A stretch of 64,000 nt of DNA from positions 62,001 through 126,000 of the forward strand of contig CAVOTA010000004.1 of the NCBI GenBank assembly GCA_963699055.1, given 5' to 3'. This document shows positions 47,138-54,924 of this stretch, piece after piece. The notes beneath the pieces were generated by a model. That model saw only the letters and a list, made by a program, of their open reading frames with translations, did no database searches and was not told where the DNA came from. The position numbers and the translations under genes were made by a program. Position 1 is the first letter of the stretch. Every line of letters starts with the position of its first letter. This DNA is from Bog-756 sp963699055. Lineage in GTDB: Bacteria; Actinomycetota; Acidimicrobiia; Acidimicrobiales; RAAP-2.

Positions 47138-48079
47138 TCACCACCCCGTGGCCCGGGCCAGGCAGGCCAGCCCGGTGCGCACGGCCACCCCGACCGCCAC
47201 CAACGGGAGGAGCGCCGACCGCCAGCCCGTGGTCGACCGGGTGGCGAACCGCAGCAGCGACCGGTGGTGCTCGAGGATCATCCGGTAGGGGTGCCGGTCG
47301 GTGGAGCGGCCCTGGAGATGGGTGACCTCGGCCGAGGGCACATAGGCCACGCTCCGACCGGCACGGCCCAGCCGCCAGCACAGGTCCACGTCCTCGGCGT
47401 ACATGAAGTACGACTCGTCGAATCCGCCGACCGCCTCGAAGGCCGTGCGCCGCACCAGGAAGCACGCACCCGAGACCCAGTCGGCCCCCCGCACCCCGTC
47501 GGCGGCCGAGTCGAGCTCGCTACGCTGATAGGCGCGGGTGAACCGGTTGTCGGGGGCGAACAGTCCGAGGAGCGCGTGTCCGGCGGCGTCCACCATGGAG
47601 GGGAATTGGCGGGCCGACGGGTAGCGGCCACCCTCGGGCGTGCGGATCAGCGGTCCGACGAGCGCGCGGTCCGGGTCGGCGTCGAGCGCCGCCACCAGCT
47701 CGTCGACGGCACCGGGTGGCACCTCGAGGTCGGGGTTGCACACCAGGACCAGCGGCGCCCGGCTGGCGGCGACGCCGCGGTTGACGGCGGCGCCGTAGCC
47801 GAGGTTGCGACCCGGTGACACCACCCCGAGACCGGGCACGGCGGACACGGCGGCGTGCAGGGAACCGTCACTCGACCCGTTGTCCACCACCACCAGCTCG
47901 CCGAGGCCGTCGGCGGCCAGATCGGTGACGCACCGGGCCAGCGCCGGACCGGACTCGTAGTTCACGACCACGGCCGCCACCCGCCCGGCGGTGGATGCTC
48001 CGGCGCCGCGCCCTGCCGCCCGCGGCAGCTCACGCCCGTCGTCACGCCCGCCCCCGGCGCCGCCGGCGCCGTCCGTCAC
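47138..48079 (-). CDS. wbbL: rhamnosyltransferase WbbL-like GT2
   Basis: Inverting GT2 of 313 residues. Mycobacterial WbbL adds rhamnose to GlcNAc-PP-decaprenol, making the linker between peptidoglycan and arabinogalactan. Shared blocks: VVVNYESGPALARC, VVDNGSSDGS, NLGYGAAVNRG, RYPSARQFPSMVDAAGHALLG and GGFDESYFMYAEDVDLCWRLG. The N-terminal 30 Gly-rich residues before VAAVVVNY may be dispensable. The GTG overlaps the upstream GT gene as GTGA. With rmlB and rmlD nearby, a dTDP-rhamnose donor is likely. Confidence 0.85.
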   Translation of the reverse strand: MTDGAGGAGGGRDDGRELPRAAGRGAGASTAGRVAAVVVNYESGPALARCVTDLAADGLGELVVVDNGSSDGSLHAAVSAVPGLGVVSPGRNLGYGAAVNRGVAASRAPLVLVCNPDLEVPPGAVDELVAALDADPDRALVGPLIRTPEGGRYPSARQFPSMVDAAGHALLGLFAPDNRFTRAYQRSELDSAADGVRGADWVSGACFLVRRTAFEAVGGFDESYFMYAEDVDLCWRLGRAGRSVAYVPSAEVTHLQGRSTDRHPYRMILEHHRSLLRFATRSTTGWRSALLPLVAVGVAVRTGLACLARATGW

Positions 48080-48843
48080 GGCTCGATCCGCGTGAACCGG
48101 TACTTGATCAGGGCACGCAGGGCGCCGATGCCGTCCCGCCAGGTGATCTTCTTGCCCTCGCTCAGCTCGCGGCCGGCGTAGGAGATGGGCACCTCGTAGA
48201 TCCGGAACCCGCGGCGGAGGACCTTGGCCGTGATCTCGGGCTCGAAGTCGAACTTGTCCGACTCGATGGTCAGGCCCTCGAGCACCTGTCGGTCGAAGAG
48301 CTTGTAACAGGTCTCCATGTCCGACATGGTCGAGGAGTAGAGCAGGTTGGTGACGAGCGACAGGAACCGGTTGCCGATCCAGTGGAGCGGGAGCATGTTC
48401 ATCCGCTCACCGGTGAAGCGGCTCCCGTAGACGACGCGGGCCTTGCCCCGCAGGATCGGCTCGAGCAGCCGGGGCCAGTCCTCGGGGTCGTACTCGAGGT
48501 CGGCGTCCTGGATGAGGAGGAGGTCGCCACGGGCCGAGCCCATCCCGGTGCGGATGGCGGCACCCTTGCCCTGGTTGACCGGATGGGTGATGACCCGCAC
48601 GGTCGAGTCGGCCAGGGCGGTGAGGACCTTGTCGGTCCCGTCCGAGGAGCCGTCGTCGACGACGATGACCTCGACGTCCACGGGCACGTCCACCGCCCGG
48701 ATCCTCCGGATGACCTCGGCCACGGTGACCCGCTCGTTGTAGACCGGGACGATCACCGACAGGAGCGAGTAGGTGCGCGGGGCCCGGCCCGTCAGGCCCG
48801 CGGCGTCGGATCCGCTCGTGTCCATGCCCTCGGCGTCAGCCAT
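48076..48843 (-). CDS. polyprenyl-phosphate glycosyltransferase (DPM1-like GT2)
   Basis: GT2 of 255 residues that should transfer mannose or glucose from a nucleotide sugar to polyprenyl phosphate. Motifs: SVIVPVYNERVTV, VVDDGSSDGT, NQGKGAAIRTGM, QDADLEYDPED (the DxD), and GSRFTGERMN. No C-terminal membrane helices, as in Dpm1 or Ppm1. ATG at 48843 is favoured by GAGGAG 9 nt upstream. Precedes wbbL with a GTGA overlap. Its product would feed GT-C-type membrane enzymes such as the one at 21436-24081. Confidence 0.85.
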   Translation of the reverse strand: MADAEGMDTSGSDAAGLTGRAPRTYSLLSVIVPVYNERVTVAEVIRRIRAVDVPVDVEVIVVDDGSSDGTDKVLTALADSTVRVITHPVNQGKGAAIRTGMGSARGDLLLIQDADLEYDPEDWPRLLEPILRGKARVVYGSRFTGERMNMLPLHWIGNRFLSLVTNLLYSSTMSDMETCYKLFDRQVLEGLTIESDKFDFEPEITAKVLRRGFRIYEVPISYAGRELSEGKKITWRDGIGALRALIKYRFTRIEP

Positions 48844-48942
48844 GCTGCGGCGCTCCTCGTTCGTCCCCGGCGGTCGGGGTGGGCCCATTCTCTACCATCA
48901 CCCCGTGGCCGGGGTCACGCGACCGGGCGGCACGGGGGCGGC

Positions 48943-49959
48943 TCACGACGCCGCGGCCGGGCCGGAGGGCGGCAGCCCGGCGTCCTCGGCCAGGTAGGCG
49001 GCCGTCCGGGCCAGTCCGTCCTCGAGGCTCGTGGTCGGCTCCCAGCCCAGGAGGGAGCGGGCGACGGTGATGTCGGGCCGCCGACGGGTGGGATCGTCGG
49101 TGGGGAGCGGTCGGTGCTCCACGGTGGAGGGGGACCCGAGCAGGTCGATGACGGTGCGGGCCAGCTGCAGGACCGTGTACTCGTCCGGGTTGCCGATGTT
49201 GACCGGCCCGGTCAGGTCGGAGTCGAGGAGGGCGAGCAGGCCGCGCACCTCGTCCTCGACGTAGCAGAGGCTCCGGGTCTGGCTGCCGTCGCCGTAGACG
49301 GTCAGCGGCTCGCCCCGCAGGGCCTGCAGGAGGAAGTTCGAGACCACCCGGCCGTCGTCGGGCCGGAGGCGGGGACCGTAGGTGTTGAAGATCCGCACGA
49401 TGGCCACGTCGGACCCGCGGGCACGGTGGTGGGCCATGGTGAGCGCCTCGGCGAACCGCTTGGCCTCGTCGTAGACGCTGCGGGGGCCGATGGGGTTCAC
49501 CCTCCCCCAGTACTCCTCCGACTGTGGGTGGACCTCGGGATCGCCGTAGACCTCGCTGGTGGACGCCAGGAGGAACCGCGCCCGGTGCCGCCCGGCCAGC
49601 TCGAGGCCGTGGCGGGTGCCCTCGCTGCCGACGGCGAGGGTCTCGAGCGGGAGCGCGAGGTAGTCGGGGGGCGAGGCCGGGCTGGCCAGGTTGCACACGG
49701 CCGTCACGTCACCGTCGACGGGGATCTCCCTCGACACGTCCGCCTCCACCAGCTCGAAGTCCGTGCGGCCTTCGAGGTGGGCCACGTTCCGGCGGCGGCC
49801 GGTCGAGAAGTCGTCGACGCAGACCACGGCGTCGCCCCGGGCCAACAGCTGGTCGCACAGGTGGGAGCCGAGGAACCCCGAGCCGCCGAGCACGACGACC
49901 CGTCCGCCCGTCCGGCTCCCCGGTGGGGCCGCGTCCGGGGATCCCGACGGAGCGCTCAC
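48943..49959 (-). CDS. UDP-glucuronate decarboxylase / UDP-xylose synthase
   Basis: Extended short-chain dehydrogenase, 338 residues: GGSGFLGSHL near 25-34, VCNLASPASPPDY, LASTSEVYGDPEVHPQ with the catalytic Thr/Ser and Glu, YDEAKRFAEAL with the Tyr/Lys pair, and IFNTYGPRLRPDDGRVVSNF. These are hallmarks of UXS, which oxidises and decarboxylates UDP-glucuronate to UDP-xylose. It directly follows ugd with a GTGA overlap, so substrate supply and use are coupled. Confidence 0.9.
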   Translation of the reverse strand: MSAPSGSPDAAPPGSRTGGRVVVLGGSGFLGSHLCDQLLARGDAVVCVDDFSTGRRRNVAHLEGRTDFELVEADVSREIPVDGDVTAVCNLASPASPPDYLALPLETLAVGSEGTRHGLELAGRHRARFLLASTSEVYGDPEVHPQSEEYWGRVNPIGPRSVYDEAKRFAEALTMAHHRARGSDVAIVRIFNTYGPRLRPDDGRVVSNFLLQALRGEPLTVYGDGSQTRSLCYVEDEVRGLLALLDSDLTGPVNIGNPDEYTVLQLARTVIDLLGSPSTVEHRPLPTDDPTRRRPDITVARSLLGWEPTTSLEDGLARTAAYLAEDAGLPPSGPAAAS

Positions 49960-51413
49960 CGTCGGCCGATCCCGACGTAGGAGAATCCGAGCCGGCGCAC
50001 CTGGGCCGGGTCGAGGAGGTTGCGGGCGTCGACCAGCACGGGAGCGACCAAGGCGTCACGGACCTTGGCGAAGTCGAGCCAGCGGAATTCGTCCCACTCG
50101 GTGAGCACGACGACGACGGACGCCCCCTGGCAGGCCGAGTAGGCGTCCGGGTAGGCCGACAGCGAGCCGGCGGCCCCGGCGGGGACCTCGATCCCCGGGA
50201 CGGGCACGGTGACGTCGCCCTCGGGGACGGCGACGGTCGGGTCGTAGGCCCGGACCTCGGCCCCCTCGGCCACCAGTCGGAGGGCGATCTCGACGGCCGG
50301 CGAGTTGCGCAGGTCGTCCGTCCCGGCCTTGAAGGTCAGGCCCCACACGGCGACCACGGCGCCGACGAAGCCGACACCGTCCTCCGACGCCGGACGTCCC
50401 GCCGGCTGCGGGACCGCCGCCCGCACCTTGGCGACCACCCGCTCGAACTGCTCGTCGTTGGTGGCGATGGCACCTTTGAGGAACGAGAAGTCGTAGCCCG
50501 CCTGCTCGGCGATGTGCACCAGCGCCCGCGTGTCCTTCGGGAGGCAGCTCCCGCCCCACCCGGGGCCGGGCTTCAGGTACTCGAACCCGATGCGCTTGTC
50601 GTAGCCGAGTCCGAGGATGACGTCGCGCACGTCGGCACCGACGGCCTCGCACAGTCCGGCCACCGCGTTCACGAAGCTCAGCTTGGTGGCCAGGAAGGCG
50701 TTGGAGGCGTACTTGATGGTCTCCGCCGTGGCCGCGTCGGTGATGAGGAGCGGCGCGCGGGTGCCGACGAAGAGCTCACCCACCCGGGCGGCCGCCGCCT
50801 GGTCGTCGGCACCGACCACGATGCGCTCGGGGTGGAGGCTGTCGGCGACGGCCGTGCCCTCCCGCAGGAATTCCGGGTTGGAGACCACCTGGACATCCGT
50901 GCGCCCGAGCACCCGCTCGACGACGAGGGTCGAGCCGACCGGGACCGTGGACTTGTTGACGATCACAGTGCCGGGTGCCAGGTGGGGGCTGATCTCGGCG
51001 GCCACGGACTCGACGAAGGAGAGGTCGGCCGAGCCGTCGTCCCCCTGGGGTGTCGGCACGCACAGGAAGACGAACTCGGCGTCCGCCACCGCCGCGGTGG
51101 CGCCCTGGACGAAGCTCAGGTTGCCCGTCTGCTGCCCCTCGCGCACCAGCTCCTCGAGGTGCTCCTCGACGATGGGCACCTCACCCCGGCGGAGCATCTC
51201 GATCTTGCGCGGGTCGGCATCACCGCAGGTCACCTTGTGCCCCAGATGGGCCAGGGTGGCCGCCGTCGGCAGTCCCACATAGCCCACACCGATGACGGCC
51301 ACCGTGTGGACCGGTCCCGCCGGTGCGCGTCCGAACGGGGACTCCCCGGCCGGTGCGGGGCGTCCGGGCCCCTGTCCGTCTCCGTTGGCGAAGAGCATCG
51401 AGCTCACTGACAT
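49956..51413 (-). CDS. ugd: UDP-glucose 6-dehydrogenase
   Basis: Two-step NAD-dependent oxidation of UDP-glucose to UDP-glucuronate. It is 485 residues, with GVGYVGLPTAATLA as NAD site after a 35-residue extension, VPTPQGDDG, NKSTVPVGST, NPEFLREGTA and the catalytic Cys in GWGGSCLPKD. C-terminal UDP-binding domain includes GLTFKAGTDDLRNSPA. Start at ATG 51413 is tentative; GAGGGG lies about 14 nt upstream. The 296-bp leader carries an element also found upstream of the 2644-3060 gene. Confidence 0.93.
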   Translation of the reverse strand: MSVSSMLFANGDGQGPGRPAPAGESPFGRAPAGPVHTVAVIGVGYVGLPTAATLAHLGHKVTCGDADPRKIEMLRRGEVPIVEEHLEELVREGQQTGNLSFVQGATAAVADAEFVFLCVPTPQGDDGSADLSFVESVAAEISPHLAPGTVIVNKSTVPVGSTLVVERVLGRTDVQVVSNPEFLREGTAVADSLHPERIVVGADDQAAAARVGELFVGTRAPLLITDAATAETIKYASNAFLATKLSFVNAVAGLCEAVGADVRDVILGLGYDKRIGFEYLKPGPGWGGSCLPKDTRALVHIAEQAGYDFSFLKGAIATNDEQFERVVAKVRAAVPQPAGRPASEDGVGFVGAVVAVWGLTFKAGTDDLRNSPAVEIALRLVAEGAEVRAYDPTVAVPEGDVTVPVPGIEVPAGAAGSLSAYPDAYSACQGASVVVVLTEWDEFRWLDFAKVRDALVAPVLVDARNLLDPAQVRRLGFSYVGIGRR

Positions 51414-51709
51414 CGCGGGTCACGTCCCCTCATGTGGTCGGGTGCCGGCCGGGCGGGTCGGCGGGGTGCTGCGTTCGGTCTGGCGGTGGTGGTCGGTCTG
51501 TGGGTCGGTCGGTCGGAGGTGCTGGGCGTCGCAGGTGAGCATCGGCCGTCGCCGGCCCCCGCCTGAGCGATTTCGCACCGGAGGGTGTCGGGTCCCCGGT
51601 GTCATCCTGCTGCATCCTGCGCACCGGTGGAAACGGCATCCGGGGGGCGGGTCGGTCGTCGGGACCCGGGCACGTGGTCGGCCCGGGCCGACGCTGGCCG
51701 GGCGGTCGA
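51414..51709 (-). other. non-coding leader region of ugd
   Basis: 296 bp between rmlD and ugd, with low-complexity GGTCGGT runs (about 51440-51520) and the shared element at 51558-51574. I see no gene or RNA. The rest is unremarkable. Confidence 0.5.
51558..51574 (-). promoter_or_regulatory. shared upstream element, second copy
   Basis: Plus strand CCCGCCTGAGCGATTTC, matching 3196-3213 with one gap. On the minus strand it is followed, after about 16 nt, by GCCGAT, somewhat like a TAAA-N15-GCCGATAA promoter. It begins 145 nt before the ugd start. Confidence 0.35.
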
Positions 51710-52657
51710 TCAGGCAGGCTCGGGCAGCGCCGCCACGAGGCGGGCCAGGGCGTCCTCCCAAGGTGGCATGGCGGGCAGGCCGCACAGGCGCAGTGCGGCG
51801 TTGTCCAGCCTCGAATTGGCGGGCCGGGGGGCCGGACGGGGTGGGTCCAGATCGGCGGTGGTGATCGGTTCCACCCGGGCCGGGTCGTGGCCGGCGGCGG
51901 CCATCGTGGCCTGCACGAAGCCGAACCAGGTGGTGGCGCCCTGGTTCGTGACGTGGAAGGTGCCGGGACGCCGGTCGACGCCCAGCCGCACGACGGCCCG
52001 GGCCAGGTCGGCGGTGAACGTGGGACAGCCGTGCTGGTCGTCGACGAAGCGCAGGACACCGTCGGGTGACCCGGCGGCCAGCCGCAGCACGGTCTTGACC
52101 ATGTTGGCCCCGTGGGCGCCGCTGACCCAGGCGGTGCGGACGACGGTCCCCGAGGGTCCCGAGAGGGCGCGGACCTCGTGTTCGCCACCGAGCTTGCTCC
52201 GCCCGTACACCGAGCGCGGACCGGGGGTGTCCCACTCGACGTAGGGCCGATCCGCGGTCCCGTCGAAGACGTAGTCGGTGGAGACGTAGACCAGGTGGGC
52301 GCCGACCCGGGCCGCCGCCTCGGCCATGTGGCGCGTGCCCAGGGCGTTGACGGCGAACGCCGTGTCCGGGTCGGACTCGCAGGCGTCGACCGCGGTGAAC
52401 GCACCGCCGTGGAGGACCAGATCGGGGCGGAACCCCTCCACGGCGTCCAGCACCGCCGCCCGGTCGACCAGGTCCAAGGTGTCGATGTCGGTGGCCAGCA
52501 CCTCGAACGAGCCGGGGTCGACGGGTGGGAGCAGCGTGCCCTCCAGCCGGTCGGCGGGGACGCCGCCCACCGGTACCGCCCCGGCCAGTACGTCGCGGAC
52601 GTCGCGGCCCAGCTGTCCGTTGCCGCCGGTCACCAGCACCCGCCGGGGGCGGGTCAC
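51710..52657 (-). CDS. rmlD: dTDP-4-dehydrorhamnose reductase (RmlD)
   Basis: Last step of dTDP-L-rhamnose synthesis. It is 315 residues: VLVTGGNGQLGRDV near 7-20, VLHGGAFTAVDACESD, YVSTDYVFDGT with the catalytic Thr, and YGRSKLGGE with the Tyr/Lys pair. RTAWVSGAHGANMVKTVL and FHVTNQG are family blocks. The GTG at 52657 overlaps the rmlB stop as GTGA. Follows rmlB as a two-gene operon; rmlC is elsewhere. Confidence 0.92.
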   Translation of the reverse strand: MTRPRRVLVTGGNGQLGRDVRDVLAGAVPVGGVPADRLEGTLLPPVDPGSFEVLATDIDTLDLVDRAAVLDAVEGFRPDLVLHGGAFTAVDACESDPDTAFAVNALGTRHMAEAAARVGAHLVYVSTDYVFDGTADRPYVEWDTPGPRSVYGRSKLGGEHEVRALSGPSGTVVRTAWVSGAHGANMVKTVLRLAAGSPDGVLRFVDDQHGCPTFTADLARAVVRLGVDRRPGTFHVTNQGATTWFGFVQATMAAAGHDPARVEPITTADLDPPRPAPRPANSRLDNAALRLCGLPAMPPWEDALARLVAALPEPA

Positions 52658-53679
52658 CTGGCGGGGCTGCCGGGTTCGGGGCCCGACCAGTCGCCCTCGA
52701 CCACGGGGGCCCGGTCCCGCAGCGGCTCCCACCACGCCCGGTTCCCCGCGTACCAGTCGACGGTGGCGGCCAGGCCCTTCTCGAACGGGACCGTGGGCTC
52801 CCAGCCCAGCTCCCGCCGGATCTTCGAGGAGTCCAGCAGGTAGCGACGGTCGTGGCTGGGCCGGTCCGGCACGATCTCCTTCAGTGACGCCGGCTTGCCG
52901 GTGGCGGCCAGGACGGCGTCGGCGATCTCCTCGATCGAGGCCTCCACGCCGCTCCCGACGTTGTACGTCTCACCCACCACGCCGTGCTGCAGGACCAGCT
53001 CGATGGCCCGGCAGTGGTCGTCCACGTGGAGCCACTCGCGCTTGTTCTGGGTCGACTTGTAGAGGGGCAGCGGCGTGTCGTCGAGGGCCCGCGCCGTGAA
53101 CAGGGGGATGACCTTCTCGGGGAACTGGTACGGGCCGTAGTTGTTGCAGCAGTTGGTGATCGTCGTCGGGAGACCGTACGTCTCGTGATACGCCCGCACG
53201 GCGTGGTCGCCACCTGCCTTGGACGCGTTGTACGGGGTCCGGGGGCGGTACGCCGTCTCCTCGGTGAAGACCTCGTCGGAGTCCAGCGGCAGGTCACCGT
53301 AGACCTCGCAGGTGGAGATGTGGTGGAAGCGGGTGACCCCGTGGCGCCGCGCCGCCTCGGCCAGGGTCTGGGTGCCCATCACATTGGTCTGGAAGAAGCG
53401 CGTCGGATCGAGGATGGCGAGGCTGTTGTGGGACTCGGCGGCGAAGTTCACGATCACGTCGATCTCGTGTTCGGCCAGCGTGGCCGACACCGTCTCGAGG
53501 TCGCCGATGTCCCCCTGGACGAAGCCGATCCGGTCCTCGACGTCGTCGAGGTTGGGCCGGTTGCCCGCATAGGTGAGGACGTCGTACGCCACGACGGCGT
53601 CGTCGGGATGACGCTCGACCCAGTAGCGGACGAAATTGGAACCGATGAATCCGGCTCCGCCGGTAACGAGCAAGCGCAT
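52654..53679 (-). CDS. rmlB: dTDP-glucose 4,6-dehydratase-like protein (RmlB)
   Basis: Extended short-chain dehydrogenase, 341 residues, paired with rmlD. Family blocks: LVTGGAGFIGSNFVRYW, VLTYAGNRPNL, VNFAAESHNSLA, YNASKAGGDHAVRAY with the Tyr/Lys pair, NCCNNYGPYQFPEKVIPLF and REWLHVDDHCRAIE. The canonical STDEVYG is STCEVYG here, so the catalytic acid Asp is Cys while the neighbouring Glu is kept; AESHNSL also differs from the usual AESHVDR. This may mark a subfamily with the same or an altered reaction. ATG at 53679 follows TACGCT by 8 nt. Confidence 0.83.
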   Translation of the reverse strand: MRLLVTGGAGFIGSNFVRYWVERHPDDAVVAYDVLTYAGNRPNLDDVEDRIGFVQGDIGDLETVSATLAEHEIDVIVNFAAESHNSLAILDPTRFFQTNVMGTQTLAEAARRHGVTRFHHISTCEVYGDLPLDSDEVFTEETAYRPRTPYNASKAGGDHAVRAYHETYGLPTTITNCCNNYGPYQFPEKVIPLFTARALDDTPLPLYKSTQNKREWLHVDDHCRAIELVLQHGVVGETYNVGSGVEASIEEIADAVLAATGKPASLKEIVPDRPSHDRRYLLDSSKIRRELGWEPTVPFEKGLAATVDWYAGNRAWWEPLRDRAPVVEGDWSGPEPGSPAR

Positions 53680-53687
53680 AGCGGACC

Positions 53688-53693
53688 AGCGTA
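53688..53693 (-). promoter_or_regulatory. -10 box of rmlB
   Basis: TACGCT on the minus strand, 8 nt before the ATG at 53679. The remaining gap to birA (to 53907) shows no gene. Confidence 0.45.
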
Positions 53694-53907
53694 GCCGTGG
53701 CGCCGGTCCGTCCGATACGGGCAATACCGCAGTTTGCGACCGATGATCGCATCCGGGTGCAACTGCCCGTGCGCCGAGGAATCCCAGGTCAGCGGCGTAT
53801 ATGGGTCGCCCGGCGTGACGGATGGGGCCGAGCGGTCACGACGGTCGGTGCCGGACGCACCGGACCGGGACGTGCCGGCACCGGTCGCCCCGGCACCGGT
53901 CGGCGGG

Positions 53908-54753
53908 TCAGGTGCCGGGGCGGACGTGGACCACGTCACCGGCCACCACGGTGTGGCGGGTACCACCCGACTCGACCACCAGGTGGCCGTCGTCGGTCAA
54001 CGCCACCGCCGTCCCCGTGAACGAAGCGTCGGGCAGGTCGACCCGCACCACGGTGCCGAGGGTGGTGCAGCACGAACGCAGGTCGTCGGCCAAGCCGGCC
54101 CGACCCGACGCCGTCGCCAGCGCCTCCACCCGGGGTCCGAGCCGGTCGAGCAGTGCGGCCAGGAGCGCCTCGCGGTCGACCTCGCCGCCGGCCAGCTGCC
54201 GGAGCGAGACCGCCGCTCCCCGGAGCTCGGGCGGAAGGTCCCCGTCGCCCGCCGGCCAGTTCACGTTGATGCCGATGCCGACCACCACCGGGGCCGGCGA
54301 CGCGGGTGTTCCCGCACCGAGGTCGGCCTCGGCGAGCACACCGGCCAGCTTCCTCCCGTCCGGCGCCACCAGGTCGTTGGGCCACTTGATGCCGACCACG
54401 CCGTCGGCGCCCGGCACGCCACCTGTGCTCGCCGAGCCGGTCGCCGGGCTCGTCGCCGGGCTCGTCGCCGGGCCGGTCGCCGCCACGGCGTCCACCGCCG
54501 CCAGGGCCACCGCCGTCGTGGCCAGGTAGCGGTCGGCCGGGTCGAGTTCCGGACGGAGCAGGACCGACAGGAGCAGGTTGGCGCCGGGGGGCGCCTCCCA
54601 CGTCCGGCCCAGGCGGCCACGGCCGGCGGTCTGGTAGTCGGCGACGGCCACGACGCCCTCGGGGGCGCCGGCACGCGCCTCGTCGAGCAGGTACCGGTTG
54701 GTCGAGTCGATGGTGTCGAACCGGCGGACGTCGGTGAACCTGGCTCCCGGCAT
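53908..54753 (-). CDS. birA: biotin-[acetyl-CoA-carboxylase] ligase (BirA)
   Basis: Activates biotin to biotinyl-AMP and attaches it to carrier-domain lysines. It is 281 residues, catalytic and C-terminal domains only, without the DNA-binding domain of E. coli BirA, so it is a ligase and not a repressor. Motifs: DSTNRYLLDEA, GRGRLGRTWEAPPGAN, IKWPNDLV and KLAGVLAE. An alanine/serine/threonine-rich insert (TSPATSPATGSAST) lies before IKWPND. Leaderless (TAGGGT, 7 nt, ATG). It diverges from the carboxylase alpha chain it should modify. Confidence 0.93.
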   Translation of the reverse strand: MPGARFTDVRRFDTIDSTNRYLLDEARAGAPEGVVAVADYQTAGRGRLGRTWEAPPGANLLLSVLLRPELDPADRYLATTAVALAAVDAVAATGPATSPATSPATGSASTGGVPGADGVVGIKWPNDLVAPDGRKLAGVLAEADLGAGTPASPAPVVVGIGINVNWPAGDGDLPPELRGAAVSLRQLAGGEVDREALLAALLDRLGPRVEALATASGRAGLADDLRSCCTTLGTVVRVDLPDASFTGTAVALTDDGHLVVESGGTRHTVVAGDVVHVRPGT

Positions 54754-54760
54754 GGCACAC

Positions 54761-54766
54761 ACCCTA
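54761..54766 (-). promoter_or_regulatory. -10 box of birA
   Basis: TAGGGT on the minus strand, 7 nt before the ATG at 54753. Confidence 0.55.
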
Positions 54767-54924
54767 CGGCCCGTGACAGGCTGTGGCCCCGGTGCGGCGT
54801 CCCGTGCCGGGGTGCCCGCCGTGGGCATGACAGAGTGGGGACGCCCCACCGTGGGGCGAGGACCCGTTCCGCCGGTGACGGCGGGCCCCTGGGTCCTTGC
54901 CACTCCGATTCCGAAAGGCGCAGC

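Noticed and set aside
53908..54753. BirA as a biotin-operon repressor
   Set aside because: There is no N-terminal DNA-binding domain before the catalytic DSTNRYLL block.
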